Assembly (NCBI GenBank): GCA_016716475.1
Contig: JADJWG010000004.1
Location: 922,249 to 986,248 of the forward strand
DNA: 64,000 nt
Direction: 5' to 3'
From: Phycisphaerales bacterium
GTDB lineage: Bacteria > Planctomycetota > Phycisphaerae > UBA1845 > Fen-1342
In this document: positions 1-9,715 of the stretch, in pieces
How the letters are laid out: the number at the start of each line of letters is the position of its first letter
Numbering within the stretch: the stretch's first letter is position 1
Translations under genes and position numbers: made by a program
The notes under the pieces: model-generated
The model's database searches: none
Seen by the model: only the letters and a program-made list of their open reading frames with translations
What the model was told of the DNA's origin: nothing

Positions 1-131
1 TTCCAATGTACCCGCGGCCGGGGCCGGGGCAAGCGGCGGGCGGCTGGGCACTGTCCGGCGCATACCCGCCCGCACGGTGTGGCCGTACAATCGCAGCACC
101 TATCTTCCGGCAAGACGAAAGGGACCTGTCG

Positions 132-2972
132 ATGCGAACCACGCCCATCCACTTCGGCATGATCATTGGCGCCTTGTGTGCGGGGTTCGCCCCGGCATTG
201 TCGCAGATCTCTGAGATGCCGACCGCAACCGCAACCGCCCCCGCGGCCGACGGCCGACCGGCGCTCGGCGAAGTGCAGTACTTTGAATCGGACAAGGTGC
301 GCTCGTCGTGGGAATTCAGCGACGGACGGGAGTGGCCCGGGGCGCGCGGGGCGCTGACATGGTCCGCGGAGCGCGGGCGGACGCGCGGTGGAGCGCTGGT
401 GCTGGCCTACGACTTCGAAGCGGGCGGAAACTATGTGGCGGCGATCACGCCACTGCCCGCGGAGCCGCCGGTAAGAGCCGTGCGTCTCTGGCTACACAAA
501 CCTGCCGCGAACCTGATGATCTTCCGCGCGGTCGATGCGCACGGTGAGGTGTTCCAGAAGGATGTGCGTTTCGACTACCGGGGCTGGCAGCAACTCGAGA
601 TCGGCCTCGACGGCTGGGTTCACCGCTGGGGCGGCGACGGCAAGTTCGACGAACCCGCCACGGCTTTCCACATCCTGATCGAGAGCCAGGGTGGCAACCG
701 GAAGGGTGAGCTGCTGATCGACGAAGTGCAGTGGGTTTACGAGTCCAGTGCCGCCGACCCCGGCACTCGAACGACCCTGTATACGGAGAGTGAGTTTGAC
801 GCCGCGGACGGGTTCTCACCCGGCGGGGGCGCGGCGGGTACGCGGTATGCGAGTGGCCTGTGGACCTACCGCTTCAGCGATGAGCAGGCCGGCTGCCGCC
901 TGCACTACGGCCGCTCCGCACTGGGACGGCCGCAGGCACTACGGCTGACGTTGGAGAGCGATGGCACAGGGCATGAAGTGCGGGCGATCTTCGGCTCGCA
1001 TTTCCAGAATTTCTCACGCGCGCTCGGCACGCTGGATAACCCCGGACGGGTTACGCTCACCGTTCCGATGGGCGACATGCGCACCTGGGAGCACTCCGGC
1101 GGGCAGGATGACGGTGTTGTGCGTTATCCACTGCGTCTGGAGCAGATTGTCCTGGTGCGGAAGGGCGCGCAGGACGCAGGTGAGTTGCGCCTCTGGAAGC
1201 TGGAGTACCTGACCGACCACGATGCACAGCGCCCGATCTATGTGGTCCCGCAGGTGGAGCGCGAGGGCGACGCGGTGCGGTTTCGGGCTTTGCTGCGCAG
1301 TCTTGCGGAAGAACCCCTGCGGGGTGAGTTGAAGCTGGTCGTACGGTCGCTCGACGAGGTCATCGCCACGAAGTCCGAGGAACTCACGGTGCCGGCCGGC
1401 GGTACCGTGATGTTTGACACCGTGGTTTCGCCCGGCAGCCATCTGGTCCTCGAGGGGGAATTCGAGTTTCTGTTTGCGGGCGGCAGCTCCGGTCGCTTCA
1501 GTACGACGATCGCCGCGGCCCGCACAGCGCCCGCCGGCACCCCGCTTCGTCCCGAGAGTCGCATTGGCGCGGGGCTGTACCTGTATCGTTTCCACGGTCA
1601 TCCCGCGGCGCGCGATTGGCTTGACCGCATGTGTCGCCTCGCCGCTGGTGCCGGCGTGAAGTGGACACGCGAGGAATTTCACTGGAACTGGATCGAGCGT
1701 AAGCAGGGCACATTCGACTTCAGCTTCTTCGACCAGCTCGTCGACGCCGCTACCACGCACGGCATCAGCGTCTATGGCCTGATGTGCTACTGGACCGAGT
1801 GGTCACAACCGCCTTTCACCGATGAATTCATCGAGCACTACTGCAACTATCTGCGCGCCGTCGTGACGCGCTACAAGGATCGCATCCGTCACTGGGAGAT
1901 CTGGAATGAGCCCAATATCTTCTTCTGGCCGGATGACAAGGAGCGCTACCCGGTCCTGCTGAAGCGCGCGTACGAGACGATCAAGGCGATCGATCCCGAG
2001 GCCGAGGTGCTGGGGTGCTCAACGGCGGGGATCGATGGCAACTTTATCCGCATGGTGCTCGCCGCCGAGGCCCCGTTCGACGCCCTTACGATCCACCCCT
2101 ATCGCCACGCGCTTGATACAACCGCCTTCATTCGCGAGCTGCGGCAGACTCGCACGCTCGTCGGTGGTCGTGACGTTTGGATCACCGAGATGGGCTGGCC
2201 TAGCCAGTTGCTCGACGGCCTGACCGAACGCGCCCAGGCGGGCTACGTGGCGCGGACCTATATTGCCGCGATCGCTTCCGGCGCTGTACGTAGCGTCGCC
2301 TGGTACGACTTCCGCGAGGACGGTGATGACCCGTTCTACCACGAGCATCACTTTGGCCTCGTTCGTGGCGATCTCACACCGAAGATCGGTTACCAGGCGC
2401 TGGCCACGGTGGGCGAGCTGCTGGCGCAAGCGGAACCGGTCGGCGATCTTGAGTTGGATGACGAACTCGAGGGCTACCTGTTCCGTCACCCGGATGGTTA
2501 CGTCGCAACGCTCTGGTCGCCCGATACCACGCGTCTGGTCCGTTTCGCGATCACGCCCGACGATTTCGAGCTGCGCAGTGTAATCGGTACGCCGGCCGCG
2601 AGTGTCCGCGGCGAGGATGCGCTCACCGTGCGGCTGGAGCGCGGGTTGCCGGTGTACGTGTTGAGCTCGCGCCGGCCCGAGTTGCGCGTGCTTGGGGATG
2701 TTCTTCCGGCGCGACTGACCCCCGCGACGGTGCATCCGGGGGAGGTACTACAGGTGTCGTGGGAACCGGTGGCGGGTGTGGTGGTGCAGGCGCCAGTGCC
2801 GCCGCATGGTTGGTCTGACGAGCTGGAGGTGAGCGGGACCCGTGCGGCCATTCAAGTGCCGGGGCACGCCGTGACCGGGATGCACGAAGTGCTCCTGCCG
2901 GTCACTGTGGGTGACCGCACGCTCACCTTGCCGTTGCATGTGGAGGTTGTGCCCAAGCTGCTCCGCCGCTGA
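132..2972 (+). CDS. Secreted clan GH-A glycoside hydrolase, GH39/GH5-like, with accessory beta domains
   Basis: The product is a predicted exported polysaccharide-degrading enzyme of 946 residues. The ATG at 132 is preferred over upstream in-frame codons because it opens a classic signal peptide (residues 1-25, ending near FAPALSQ). The N-terminal half resembles carbohydrate-binding/beta-sandwich modules. The catalytic TIM barrel spans roughly residues 475-770. It has WNEPN with the likely acid/base Glu593 and ITEMGW with the likely nucleophile Glu686, the two-glutamate arrangement of retaining clan A enzymes such as beta-xylosidases. A C-terminal beta domain follows. Substrate is not determinable from sequence. 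It is convergent with the exporter gene downstream and looks monocistronic. Confidence 0.8.
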   Translation: MRTTPIHFGMIIGALCAGFAPALSQISEMPTATATAPAADGRPALGEVQYFESDKVRSSWEFSDGREWPGARGALTWSAERGRTRGGALVLAYDFEAGGNYVAAITPLPAEPPVRAVRLWLHKPAANLMIFRAVDAHGEVFQKDVRFDYRGWQQLEIGLDGWVHRWGGDGKFDEPATAFHILIESQGGNRKGELLIDEVQWVYESSAADPGTRTTLYTESEFDAADGFSPGGGAAGTRYASGLWTYRFSDEQAGCRLHYGRSALGRPQALRLTLESDGTGHEVRAIFGSHFQNFSRALGTLDNPGRVTLTVPMGDMRTWEHSGGQDDGVVRYPLRLEQIVLVRKGAQDAGELRLWKLEYLTDHDAQRPIYVVPQVEREGDAVRFRALLRSLAEEPLRGELKLVVRSLDEVIATKSEELTVPAGGTVMFDTVVSPGSHLVLEGEFEFLFAGGSSGRFSTTIAAARTAPAGTPLRPESRIGAGLYLYRFHGHPAARDWLDRMCRLAAGAGVKWTREEFHWNWIERKQGTFDFSFFDQLVDAATTHGISVYGLMCYWTEWSQPPFTDEFIEHYCNYLRAVVTRYKDRIRHWEIWNEPNIFFWPDDKERYPVLLKRAYETIKAIDPEAEVLGCSTAGIDGNFIRMVLAAEAPFDALTIHPYRHALDTTAFIRELRQTRTLVGGRDVWITEMGWPSQLLDGLTERAQAGYVARTYIAAIASGAVRSVAWYDFREDGDDPFYHEHHFGLVRGDLTPKIGYQALATVGELLAQAEPVGDLELDDELEGYLFRHPDGYVATLWSPDTTRLVRFAITPDDFELRSVIGTPAASVRGEDALTVRLERGLPVYVLSSRRPELRVLGDVLPARLTPATVHPGEVLQVSWEPVAGVVVQAPVPPHGWSDELEVSGTRAAIQVPGHAVTGMHEVLLPVTVGDRTLTLPLHVEVVPKLLRR

Positions 2973-3026
2973 GCCAGGTAACGGCTTCAAGAAATCCCCC
3001 CGGCCGCACGGTGGACCTTCGAGCGG

Positions 3027-4163
3027 TCAGATCAACAGGTGGATCAGCACCAGACTGCTGGCCGCGAGAGCCAGTGAAACGGCGAGCCCCGCCAGAAAAA
3101 CCTGCCCGCCGACCCCCATGATTTCGCGGAGGTTCACCTCCAGCCCGATAGCGGCCATGCTCAGGGTCAGGAGCAGGGTGCCAAGCCCATTCAATTGTCC
3201 GAGCGCGCCGCTCAGGAATCCCGTGAGGTTGCCCGTCAGCGTCGTGGTGTGCATCCAGGTATTGAGCAAGGCCAGTAATAGAAACCCCCAAATGAACCAG
3301 GGGACCAGGCGTGCGAAGCGTACGGAACGAAGGTTTCCCGAGCGCTGGGCTCCGGCGAGTGCAATGAGAAGCACCAGCGGCGCGAGCATGGCCACCCGCA
3401 CGAGTTTTACGAGCGTAGCCACCTCGCCTGCTCCTCCGCCAGGAAAGGCAAAGCCAGCCGCGACGGCCTGGGGGACCGCATGCACCGAAGTGCCGGCCCA
3501 TACCCCGTAGGCGTGTGGACTCATGCCGAGGGTGCTGCCCAGGGCCGGCAGCGCAAGCATGAACACCAGCCCGAGGACGTTCACCGCGCTGAGCGCCAGC
3601 ACCAGGTCACGCTGCGGCGCACGAATGAGCGGCGCGACGGCCACGATGGCGCTACTGCCACAGATTGCCGTCCCGACCCCGAGCAGCATCGTGGTCTTCT
3701 GCGGTAACCGGCCGGTTCGTCCGACGAGCCAGGCCGCACCCAGTGCAATCAGAATAGACGCGAGCACTACGACCAGCGTTGCGGTGCCGCTCGACCGCAG
3801 CACGGAGAGATTCAGCCCGGCGCCAACCAGCGCAATCGAGATGGGCATGAGCCGCCGCACGATGAAGTGGCAGCCCGGGCTCGGGGCCGGGCCGAGGGGC
3901 AGCAGGTTCCGCACCCCTGCGCCCAGCAGGATCGCAACGAGCCCGGCGCCGACGGGGTAGCGCACCACACCGGAATCCGCGCTCACCCGAAAGGGGGGGA
4001 AGGGCAGGTATTGGATCAGGTAGGCCGTCACCGCAATCCCTCCCGCGAGCGCCAACCCGAAGCGGTAATCCGTCCACCGGTGTCCGGTGGGGTAACGGTC
4101 CATGGGCGGTGCTGGGGCTGCGGTCGGCGGGTGCGACGACTCGTTGGGCAGCATAGGTCGCAC
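3027..4163 (-). CDS. YeiH/UPF0324-family putative sulfate (sulfite) exporter
   Basis: This is a multi-pass inner-membrane protein of 378 residues with about ten hydrophobic segments. The family-typical GTAICGSSAIVAV stretch lies mid-protein and a second conserved stretch, GVWAGTSVHAVPQAVAAG, follows. Members of this family (Pfam Cons_hypoth698) are annotated as putative sulfate exporters; direct biochemistry is scarce. It starts at the GTG immediately after the stop of the cysteine dioxygenase gene; an ATG nine bases further in is the alternative start. The tight coupling suggests it removes sulfite or sulfate produced from cysteine sulfinate. That role is inference from context. Confidence 0.8.
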   Translation of the reverse strand: MRPMLPNESSHPPTAAPAPPMDRYPTGHRWTDYRFGLALAGGIAVTAYLIQYLPFPPFRVSADSGVVRYPVGAGLVAILLGAGVRNLLPLGPAPSPGCHFIVRRLMPISIALVGAGLNLSVLRSSGTATLVVVLASILIALGAAWLVGRTGRLPQKTTMLLGVGTAICGSSAIVAVAPLIRAPQRDLVLALSAVNVLGLVFMLALPALGSTLGMSPHAYGVWAGTSVHAVPQAVAAGFAFPGGGAGEVATLVKLVRVAMLAPLVLLIALAGAQRSGNLRSVRFARLVPWFIWGFLLLALLNTWMHTTTLTGNLTGFLSGALGQLNGLGTLLLTLSMAAIGLEVNLREIMGVGGQVFLAGLAVSLALAASSLVLIHLLI

Positions 4164-4700
4164 TCAGATTCCAGCGCCGTGGATGAATTCGTACACCGGG
4201 TCTTCAAACCGCTGTGTCGAGGTGTTCTCGAGCGAATACGTATTCATCGTCAGGAGCGGCGGTGAGTAGATGTGCAACGTGATGAGGTCGTCTCCGTCCG
4301 GCTGCAAGTTGGCGACTTCGTGGATGTCATCGTCCTGGGATCCGCACACCATGCCGGCGCGCCACTCCCGCGGTGCCCGCGCGACGAGCCGGCCCTCGCG
4401 GCTGCGATCAAAGACGGTCTCCGTGGCGACGCCCCTGAGCACACGTACGCCACAGGTCGAGCCCTCGTGGTCGTGAATGGGGCTGCGCTGGCCGCACCGC
4501 CAGCACAGCACGAGCGCCTGGAAACCCGCCCCGGCGTGCATCAGGTTGCGGCGGTAGCGGTCGTCCCCGAACACAATGAAATGGCGGACATCGTGACACG
4601 TGAGATCGAGCGCGTGCAGGCGCTGCAGGAGGAGGTCCAGCGGCACACGTGGCTTGAACACGTCCAGTTCTGCGAGGAAGGTCGCAAGACGTGGTGTCAT
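4164..4700 (-). CDS. Cysteine dioxygenase type I
   Basis: The enzyme oxidises L-cysteine to cysteine sulfinate using Fe(II) and O2 in the cytoplasm. The 178-residue cupin has the three iron ligands in place: IHDHEGSTCG gives His76 and His78, and DIHEV gives His127. Tyr145 (HIYSPP) and Cys83 correspond to the Cys-Tyr crosslink pair of mammalian cysteine dioxygenase. The start at 4700 is chosen because a GGAGGAG ribosome site precedes it; upstream in-frame codons lack one. The exporter gene begins directly at its stop codon, so the two form an operon. Confidence 0.9.
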   Translation of the reverse strand: MTPRLATFLAELDVFKPRVPLDLLLQRLHALDLTCHDVRHFIVFGDDRYRRNLMHAGAGFQALVLCWRCGQRSPIHDHEGSTCGVRVLRGVATETVFDRSREGRLVARAPREWRAGMVCGSQDDDIHEVANLQPDGDDLITLHIYSPPLLTMNTYSLENTSTQRFEDPVYEFIHGAGI

Positions 4701-5285
4701 GGCGGCTCCTCCAATGTTTGAGGTGAACGCCTCAAGGTCTGCTCGGTCATAGCGGACTGTGGCGGTGCCCGCCGTCAAGTACCGCGGGACTGGTCCACGG
4801 CCGGCAGCAGGTGAATTCCGTCTTCAGAACGAGCCGACGTGTGTCGCTGACCCGCGCCCGACTCCTTCGTCAGGCACACCCATGGCCAGCATACTACGGG
4901 TCCGGGTGAACACCAAGGCCAGACGGAAGTTGTCGTGGTCAAGTAGTAAGTGGCATGTGACTTGGGTGACATCCCAAGGCGGGCTCGGCTCCCCCCAGGC
5001 CGAGCCGCGCGGGGTGTCTTGCCGGGCGCAGCGGCCGCACATCCGACGGGTGGCGGTTCCGGGTGGGGACGCCGGAGACCAGCCACCGCGTCGGAGTGCT
5101 GACGCCCCGGGCCGTTGGGAACAAGATGTGCGGTGTGGGCGACATGGGGGGTCGGTCCTGACAAAAGGCAGGGTCAGACAGCGTGTGTCGGACGTACGCG
5201 CAGTGGTGGCTGTGCACAGGCGCCTGGGCGATCCGTAGTGGTGGGGGCGTCGTGGAAAATTCCCGCGAAAATTCTGCGGGATGCT
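4701..5285. other. Intergenic stretch without a recognisable gene; contains a perfect inverted repeat
   Basis: Several overlapping ORFs exist on both strands but none has recognisable protein content, and they look like GC artefacts. The clearest structure is an 8-bp perfect inverted repeat, GGCTCGGC at 4982-4989 and GCCGAGCC at 4999-5006, around a nine-base C-rich loop. No U-tract follows on either strand, so it is not a standard intrinsic terminator. Confidence 0.5.
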
Positions 5286-6311
5286 TCAGGATTTGTAACG
5301 GGCAGCGGCGGCGGCGAGCTCGGAGTGCAGTTCGGCGCGCAAGGTATCGGGCGACAGGACTTCGGCATCGGCGCCGAATCCCTTGATCCAGCGTTTGAAC
5401 TCGACGAGATCCGATAGGCGGAAGGTGGCCTGCAGGGCCGTCCGTTCTCCGTGGAGCTCCTCGAAGAGGGTCTCCTCTGCGGTGAGCCATTCAGTCTGCT
5501 GGCTCTCGTGCCAAATCCGCTCTTCGACGAGAGCGGCCGCGGGGCCGGTGAAGCGGACGAGAATCTCAACGGGGCGACCGCCGGAGCGCACGATGCCGAA
5601 GGTATTGCGGAAGTGCTCCTCAAGTCGGAAACCCGCAGGTCGGCTGAAGGTGGCGTTGGTGGGCAGAGCAGCGGCGATACGCGTGACTTTGAAAATGCGC
5701 GTGGCGGCGGCCTTGTGCGAGCGGCCTGCGAGGAAGAGGTCGCCGTCGTAATAAACGAGGCCGTAGGGATCAACCAGTGTAACGTAGCGATCCTGGCGCC
5801 AGAGCGATTCGTAGGTCAGCTCGACGGTGGTCGAGCGCTGGGTGGCGGCGGTCAGAATACGCAGCGTGTTGGCGTGTCGCGCGTAGTCGGTGGTGCCCGT
5901 GCGGCGGACGTAGACGGTCTCGTCGAGGCCGCGGAAGTACTCGAGCGCCGGTGTGGGGAGCTGGCTCCGGATCTTGTCGTGCAGAGCTGCGAGGCCGTCG
6001 GCGAAGAGGGTGCCCGCCAGCGGTTCAAACAGGTGCCTGGCGAGGTGCAGCGAGAGTGCCTCGGTCAGGGACAGGAGCATTGGGCCGACCCGGAAGAAGT
6101 CATGGGGCAGGCGCCAGAAGCGTTTGCCGTGGGTGTCTTCCTCGTGGTGGATCGGAAAACCAAGTTCCTGCAGGATCTCGAAGTCACGCTGGATCGTGCG
6201 TTCGCTGACCTCGTACTCGGCCGCGAGGTCACGCAACGCCACCCCTGGGCCGCGTGTCTGGAGCGTTCGGAGCAGGTTCCAATGCCGCAGGATTTGTTCG
6301 CCCCGTGCCAT
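5286..6311 (-). CDS. HTH/WYL-domain transcriptional regulator
   Basis: This is a 341-residue cytoplasmic regulator. Residues about 20-55 form a DeoR-type winged helix (LRDLAAEYEVSERTIQRDFEIL). The C-terminal half holds a WYL domain whose core reads DPYGLVYYDGDLFLAG. WYL domains generally bind ligands or nucleic acid and often regulate stress or defence genes; the target here is unknown. The ATG at 6311 is preferred because MARGEQIL begins the HTH-flanking helix as in relatives and AGAGGA lies upstream. The 131-base gap to the hydrolase gene upstream suggests independent transcription. Confidence 0.85.
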   Translation of the reverse strand: MARGEQILRHWNLLRTLQTRGPGVALRDLAAEYEVSERTIQRDFEILQELGFPIHHEEDTHGKRFWRLPHDFFRVGPMLLSLTEALSLHLARHLFEPLAGTLFADGLAALHDKIRSQLPTPALEYFRGLDETVYVRRTGTTDYARHANTLRILTAATQRSTTVELTYESLWRQDRYVTLVDPYGLVYYDGDLFLAGRSHKAAATRIFKVTRIAAALPTNATFSRPAGFRLEEHFRNTFGIVRSGGRPVEILVRFTGPAAALVEERIWHESQQTEWLTAEETLFEELHGERTALQATFRLSDLVEFKRWIKGFGADAEVLSPDTLRAELHSELAAAAARYKS

Positions 6312-6442
6312 CGCGAGTCCTCTGGAGGGGTGGAGACGCGGGCATGATACCGAGTGACCAGTGGCGGGCCAATGCTCAGATGCGGACGTCACGCTCCCTC
6401 CGCCAAACGGAGTGCCTTGCGGCTATGAGCCAGCCCCACGAG

Positions 6443-7318
6443 TCAGGGCCGCGGGATGTGCCGGTCCAGCCAGGCACCGACTTGGCGCGTGGTTTCGTGG
6501 TTGTACTCAAGGCCGCTGTTGTTGTGCCTGCCGGGTGTCTCGATGAACTCCTTCGGCTTGGCCGCCGCCGCGAACAGCGCTTGGCCGAGCGCGAGCGGAA
6601 TGATCTCGTCGTCACGGCCGTGGAGAAAGAGTTTCGGGCAGCGCAAGTGGGGGACCTTGCGAATGGACTCGTACCGATTGCGGGTCAGCAGGTAGACCGG
6701 AAGAAACGGGTACTCGCGTTGCCCGACGGCGGCGAGACTTGTGAAGGTGCTCTCGACGATCAGTGCCGCGGGCGGATGGCGGTGCGCCAGCTCGATGGCC
6801 ACACCGCCGCCGAGCGATCGGCCGAAGATTACCAACTGCTGGGCCGGTATTCCACGCTCAATCAAGAGATACCGCCAGGCGGCTTCGGCATCGCGGTACA
6901 GCCCGGCCTCGCTCGGTTGCCCGCCACTGCCGCCGTACCCGCGATAGTCGAAGAGCATGATTTGGAAGCCGAAGCCGTGCAGGGTCTTGGCCGTTTCCAC
7001 GACTTCGGTCATGTTCCCGCCATTGCCTCCGCAGACCAGGATCGTGCCGCGCGCGTCGTCCCGCGGGATAAACCAGGCCAGGAGCGGCACCCCATCCTCC
7101 GCAGCCAGCCGCACCTCTTCGTAGTCCAGGCGGACGGCGGCCGGTGTGAGGAAATGGCGCGCATCGGGAAAGTAGATCAGGCGTTCCTGGCAATGGCAGA
7201 CCCCGACGCACATCGCCACGTATCCGGTCGCGAGTGTCAGCAGTGCGACCAGCAGCAACCGGCGGAGGCGCGGGGTTCGTTGTACCGTGCCAGTCCTGCT
7301 CGACTGTGCTGTTCCCAT
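6443..7318 (-). CDS. Membrane-anchored alpha/beta hydrolase (Bem46/ABHD13-like)
   Basis: This is a serine hydrolase of 291 residues. An N-terminal hydrophobic segment (about residues 15-37) probably anchors it with the catalytic domain outside the cytoplasm. The oxyanion-side CGGNGGN, the nucleophile elbow GRSLGGG, the acid in HGRDDEIIP and the histidine in PGRHNN form a complete triad in the order usual for Bem46/ABHD13-type proteins. Substrate cannot be predicted. An ATG at 7318 and a GTG three codons upstream are both possible starts. Confidence 0.85.
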   Translation of the reverse strand: MGTAQSSRTGTVQRTPRLRRLLLVALLTLATGYVAMCVGVCHCQERLIYFPDARHFLTPAAVRLDYEEVRLAAEDGVPLLAWFIPRDDARGTILVCGGNGGNMTEVVETAKTLHGFGFQIMLFDYRGYGGSGGQPSEAGLYRDAEAAWRYLLIERGIPAQQLVIFGRSLGGGVAIELAHRHPPAALIVESTFTSLAAVGQREYPFLPVYLLTRNRYESIRKVPHLRCPKLFLHGRDDEIIPLALGQALFAAAAKPKEFIETPGRHNNSGLEYNHETTRQVGAWLDRHIPRP

Positions 7319-7833
7319 CGCAGACACCTGCCAAACCTCCCGGCCGGACCTCGACCGCCATTTTCATGGCGTTAGGCGTACGCAGCGTCTTCGCGCCGGG
7401 CGCGACTCTGCACCGGCCCGCTATGCGGTCTGACGAAACCAATTGTGCCGCATAAGTCCATACGAAGAAGCGGGGCGAAGCACGCAACCCGGTGATGTGG
7501 ATCACGCAGATTGGTACGCGGCAGCACACGATTCTCACTGACGCAGTGCCGAAATGCGACCGTACCGGGCGGCACTCCGTCGGTCCATGCCCATATGGCC
7601 ACCGCAGGGTTGGAATGCTTCCAGACCCCCCCAGGGTGTCTTGGCACTACCATAATCACGCTTCAAAGACCATTCTCCGCGTATGGGCGCTCGCGGACGT
7701 GATTTGGCGCCGGTCCCAGCGAAGCCACTTGCCGCCCGGGGGGACGCGGTGTTACGATTCTCTTGTTCGTAATACGATGTGTCCGCTGCTTGGCGCCGCA
7801 TTTACGTCGTGAGTTCCGCGAAAGGGGATTGTG
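7319..7833. other. Intergenic region between divergent genes, no gene seen
   Basis: These 515 bases lie between the divergently transcribed hydrolase and dockerin-like genes and must hold both promoters. The short ORFs here lack family features. A purine-rich AAAGGGG just before 7834 serves as ribosome site of the dockerin-like gene. I see no tRNA, convincing terminator or repeat. Confidence 0.4.
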
Positions 7834-8961
7834 ATGCTGACGGGTAAGAGCCATTGGGGCGCTCTCGCCATCGTTCTGTCTGCTGTCGCCTGGCTTGGCA
7901 CAGGGTGGGTGTCGGCGCAGCACTGGGAAGCCGTGCCGCTGCGAACACATGCGGAGTACCAGGCGGTGACGGTGGGTGGCGCTCCGTTGTACGACGGCGG
8001 CTGGCCGGTGCGGCTGCGCGGCATCGTCCTGAACGACCCCGCGGATTGGCTGGAACCGGCACCGGCCTACAACGAGATTCCGTTTGATCTGGGCGGGCAG
8101 TGGGAGATCTTCGTGCAAGCGGCTGAGCCGGGGGACTTCGGCGGTACGGCTGCCTGGATCGGGCAGTGCTACGGCAACCTGCCGTTCCTGGGCGATCCGT
8201 TTTTCAGCTACTCGGATACGGAGTGGCTCGGGGAAATGGACCGTCTGAACTTCCCGAACGGCGCTGGGACACCGCCGTTGAGGGCGGGCGACCTGGTTGA
8301 GTTGCGGGCTCGCAAGGGTTCATCGTTCCAGGGAAAGACGAACGTCAACGAGAATCACAGCAAGGCCCCGGAGAACGATTTTGACGTGGTGATCCTCGCA
8401 CCGGGGTACGGGTTGCCGACTCCGGCAGAGCTGACACTCGCGGATCTCTTTGAAGCAGACGGGTTCGGCGGCTGGACCTTCATCTGGGATCCCACGCGTG
8501 CGACCGGCGGAGAACGTTACCAGGCCGAACGGATTCGCATCCAGGGGGTGCGACTGGCCGCAGATGGCGCATGGGGCCGGAATACCGATACGCAACTTGT
8601 GGATCGGCTGGGAAGGGTGCTGCCGGTACGACTTGGGAATCACATGGTGTTCGCCGCGTCGCCGCCCCCACAGGGTTACTTTCATCTTACGGGGATTCTG
8701 AACCAGAGTTCCTTCACAGGTGTCGGCGGGTACTACCTCGTGGCGCTGCACCGCGATGCATTCGTTTGCGGGGACTTCAACTGTGATGGGCTGACGAACT
8801 TTGGCGATATCTCCCCGTTCATCCTCGCGCTGAAAGATCCCACCGGCTATGTAGCGGCCTATCCCGACTGCTATGCGGACTTTTCCGGAAGTGGCACGGT
8901 GACTTTCGCGGATCTTTCTCCGTTCATCGACGCGATGAAGAATGGCGGACGATGCCGATGA
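7834..8961 (+). CDS. Secreted protein with C-terminal dockerin-like repeat (planctomycetal GDFNCDG type)
   Basis: This is an exported protein of 375 residues with a signal peptide ending around WVSAQH. The body (about residues 30-300) has no recognised catalytic motif. The C-terminus carries two calcium-loop repeats, GDFNCDGLTNFGDISPFILAL-like and YADFSGSGTVTFADLSPFIDAM-like, as in type I dockerin modules of planctomycetal secreted proteins. The ATG at 7834 follows a GTG and an AAAGGGG ribosome site. Its last ten bases overlap the start of the pseudopilin gene, implying translational coupling. Function unknown. Confidence 0.75.
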   Translation: MLTGKSHWGALAIVLSAVAWLGTGWVSAQHWEAVPLRTHAEYQAVTVGGAPLYDGGWPVRLRGIVLNDPADWLEPAPAYNEIPFDLGGQWEIFVQAAEPGDFGGTAAWIGQCYGNLPFLGDPFFSYSDTEWLGEMDRLNFPNGAGTPPLRAGDLVELRARKGSSFQGKTNVNENHSKAPENDFDVVILAPGYGLPTPAELTLADLFEADGFGGWTFIWDPTRATGGERYQAERIRIQGVRLAADGAWGRNTDTQLVDRLGRVLPVRLGNHMVFAASPPPQGYFHLTGILNQSSFTGVGGYYLVALHRDAFVCGDFNCDGLTNFGDISPFILALKDPTGYVAAYPDCYADFSGSGTVTFADLSPFIDAMKNGGRCR

Positions 8962-9632
8962 TCCGGAGGCGGTATACGCACGGATTCACACTGGTCGAGC
9001 TGCTGGTGGTCGTCGCCATCGTCGTGACGCTATTGGCGATCCTGCTGCCGGCGCTCGGCACGGCACGCCTCCAGGCACGCCTCGTGAAAGCCCACGCGGA
9101 CCTGCACCGCGTCGAAGTGGCCCTGGCCATGTACGGGGATGAGCAGCGCGACCGGCTGCCCCCCGTACGATTTTCGTGCAGTCTGCGCACCGACTTCGAA
9201 CTGCCGATCGAACTCGGCCGCTATCACCACCTCCCGGCTGATGAGGAGTTTCTCACAGCCGGCGCGGTATCGGGGTTCGTCACGAAGATTCAACTTCGCG
9301 ATGTGTTTCACCCGACGGCCACCTACCGGTATCTCGCGCCCGGCGCGGCCATCTTCAACGAGCACGTCGTGGTGGCGGATTGGCGGGGGCTTTGGGTTCC
9401 GGCCGAGTTCCCTGATACGCGGGGCGAAGCCGGGGCGTACCACAGCGACGTCGACACGAGCCCTGTTCGTTACGCACTCTGGAGCGTGGGGCCGGACATC
9501 TTGTCGCCGAAATTCACGACCACACCGGGCCGCATACCCTTGCCGGGAAGATTCTGGTGCCGCGGAGCGCGTGACACCGGTGTGATCACGCATTATCAGG
9601 CCCGTAGCGGAACGAGTTATCGCAGCCCCTGA
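8952..9632 (+). CDS. Prepilin-type N-terminal cleavage/methylation (pseudopilin) protein
   Basis: The 226-residue product begins with a short basic leader followed by GFTLVELLVVVAIVVTLLAI, the type IV prepilin peptidase site and hydrophobic helix. The remainder is a globular domain with no family I recognise. Proteins of this kind form pseudopili of type II secretion systems or are surface-displayed in planctomycetes. The gene starts inside the 3' end of the dockerin-like gene, so the two are probably co-expressed and may act together at the cell surface (inference). Confidence 0.8.
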   Translation: MPMIRRRYTHGFTLVELLVVVAIVVTLLAILLPALGTARLQARLVKAHADLHRVEVALAMYGDEQRDRLPPVRFSCSLRTDFELPIELGRYHHLPADEEFLTAGAVSGFVTKIQLRDVFHPTATYRYLAPGAAIFNEHVVVADWRGLWVPAEFPDTRGEAGAYHSDVDTSPVRYALWSVGPDILSPKFTTTPGRIPLPGRFWCRGARDTGVITHYQARSGTSYRSP

Positions 9633-9715
9633 GCAGCAGGGGGAACCTAAGGTGTCCGGTATGCCCCGATGCCATCCCGGCTCGGAATGTACACCAAGGG
9701 GGGTGAGGTCTCCGC

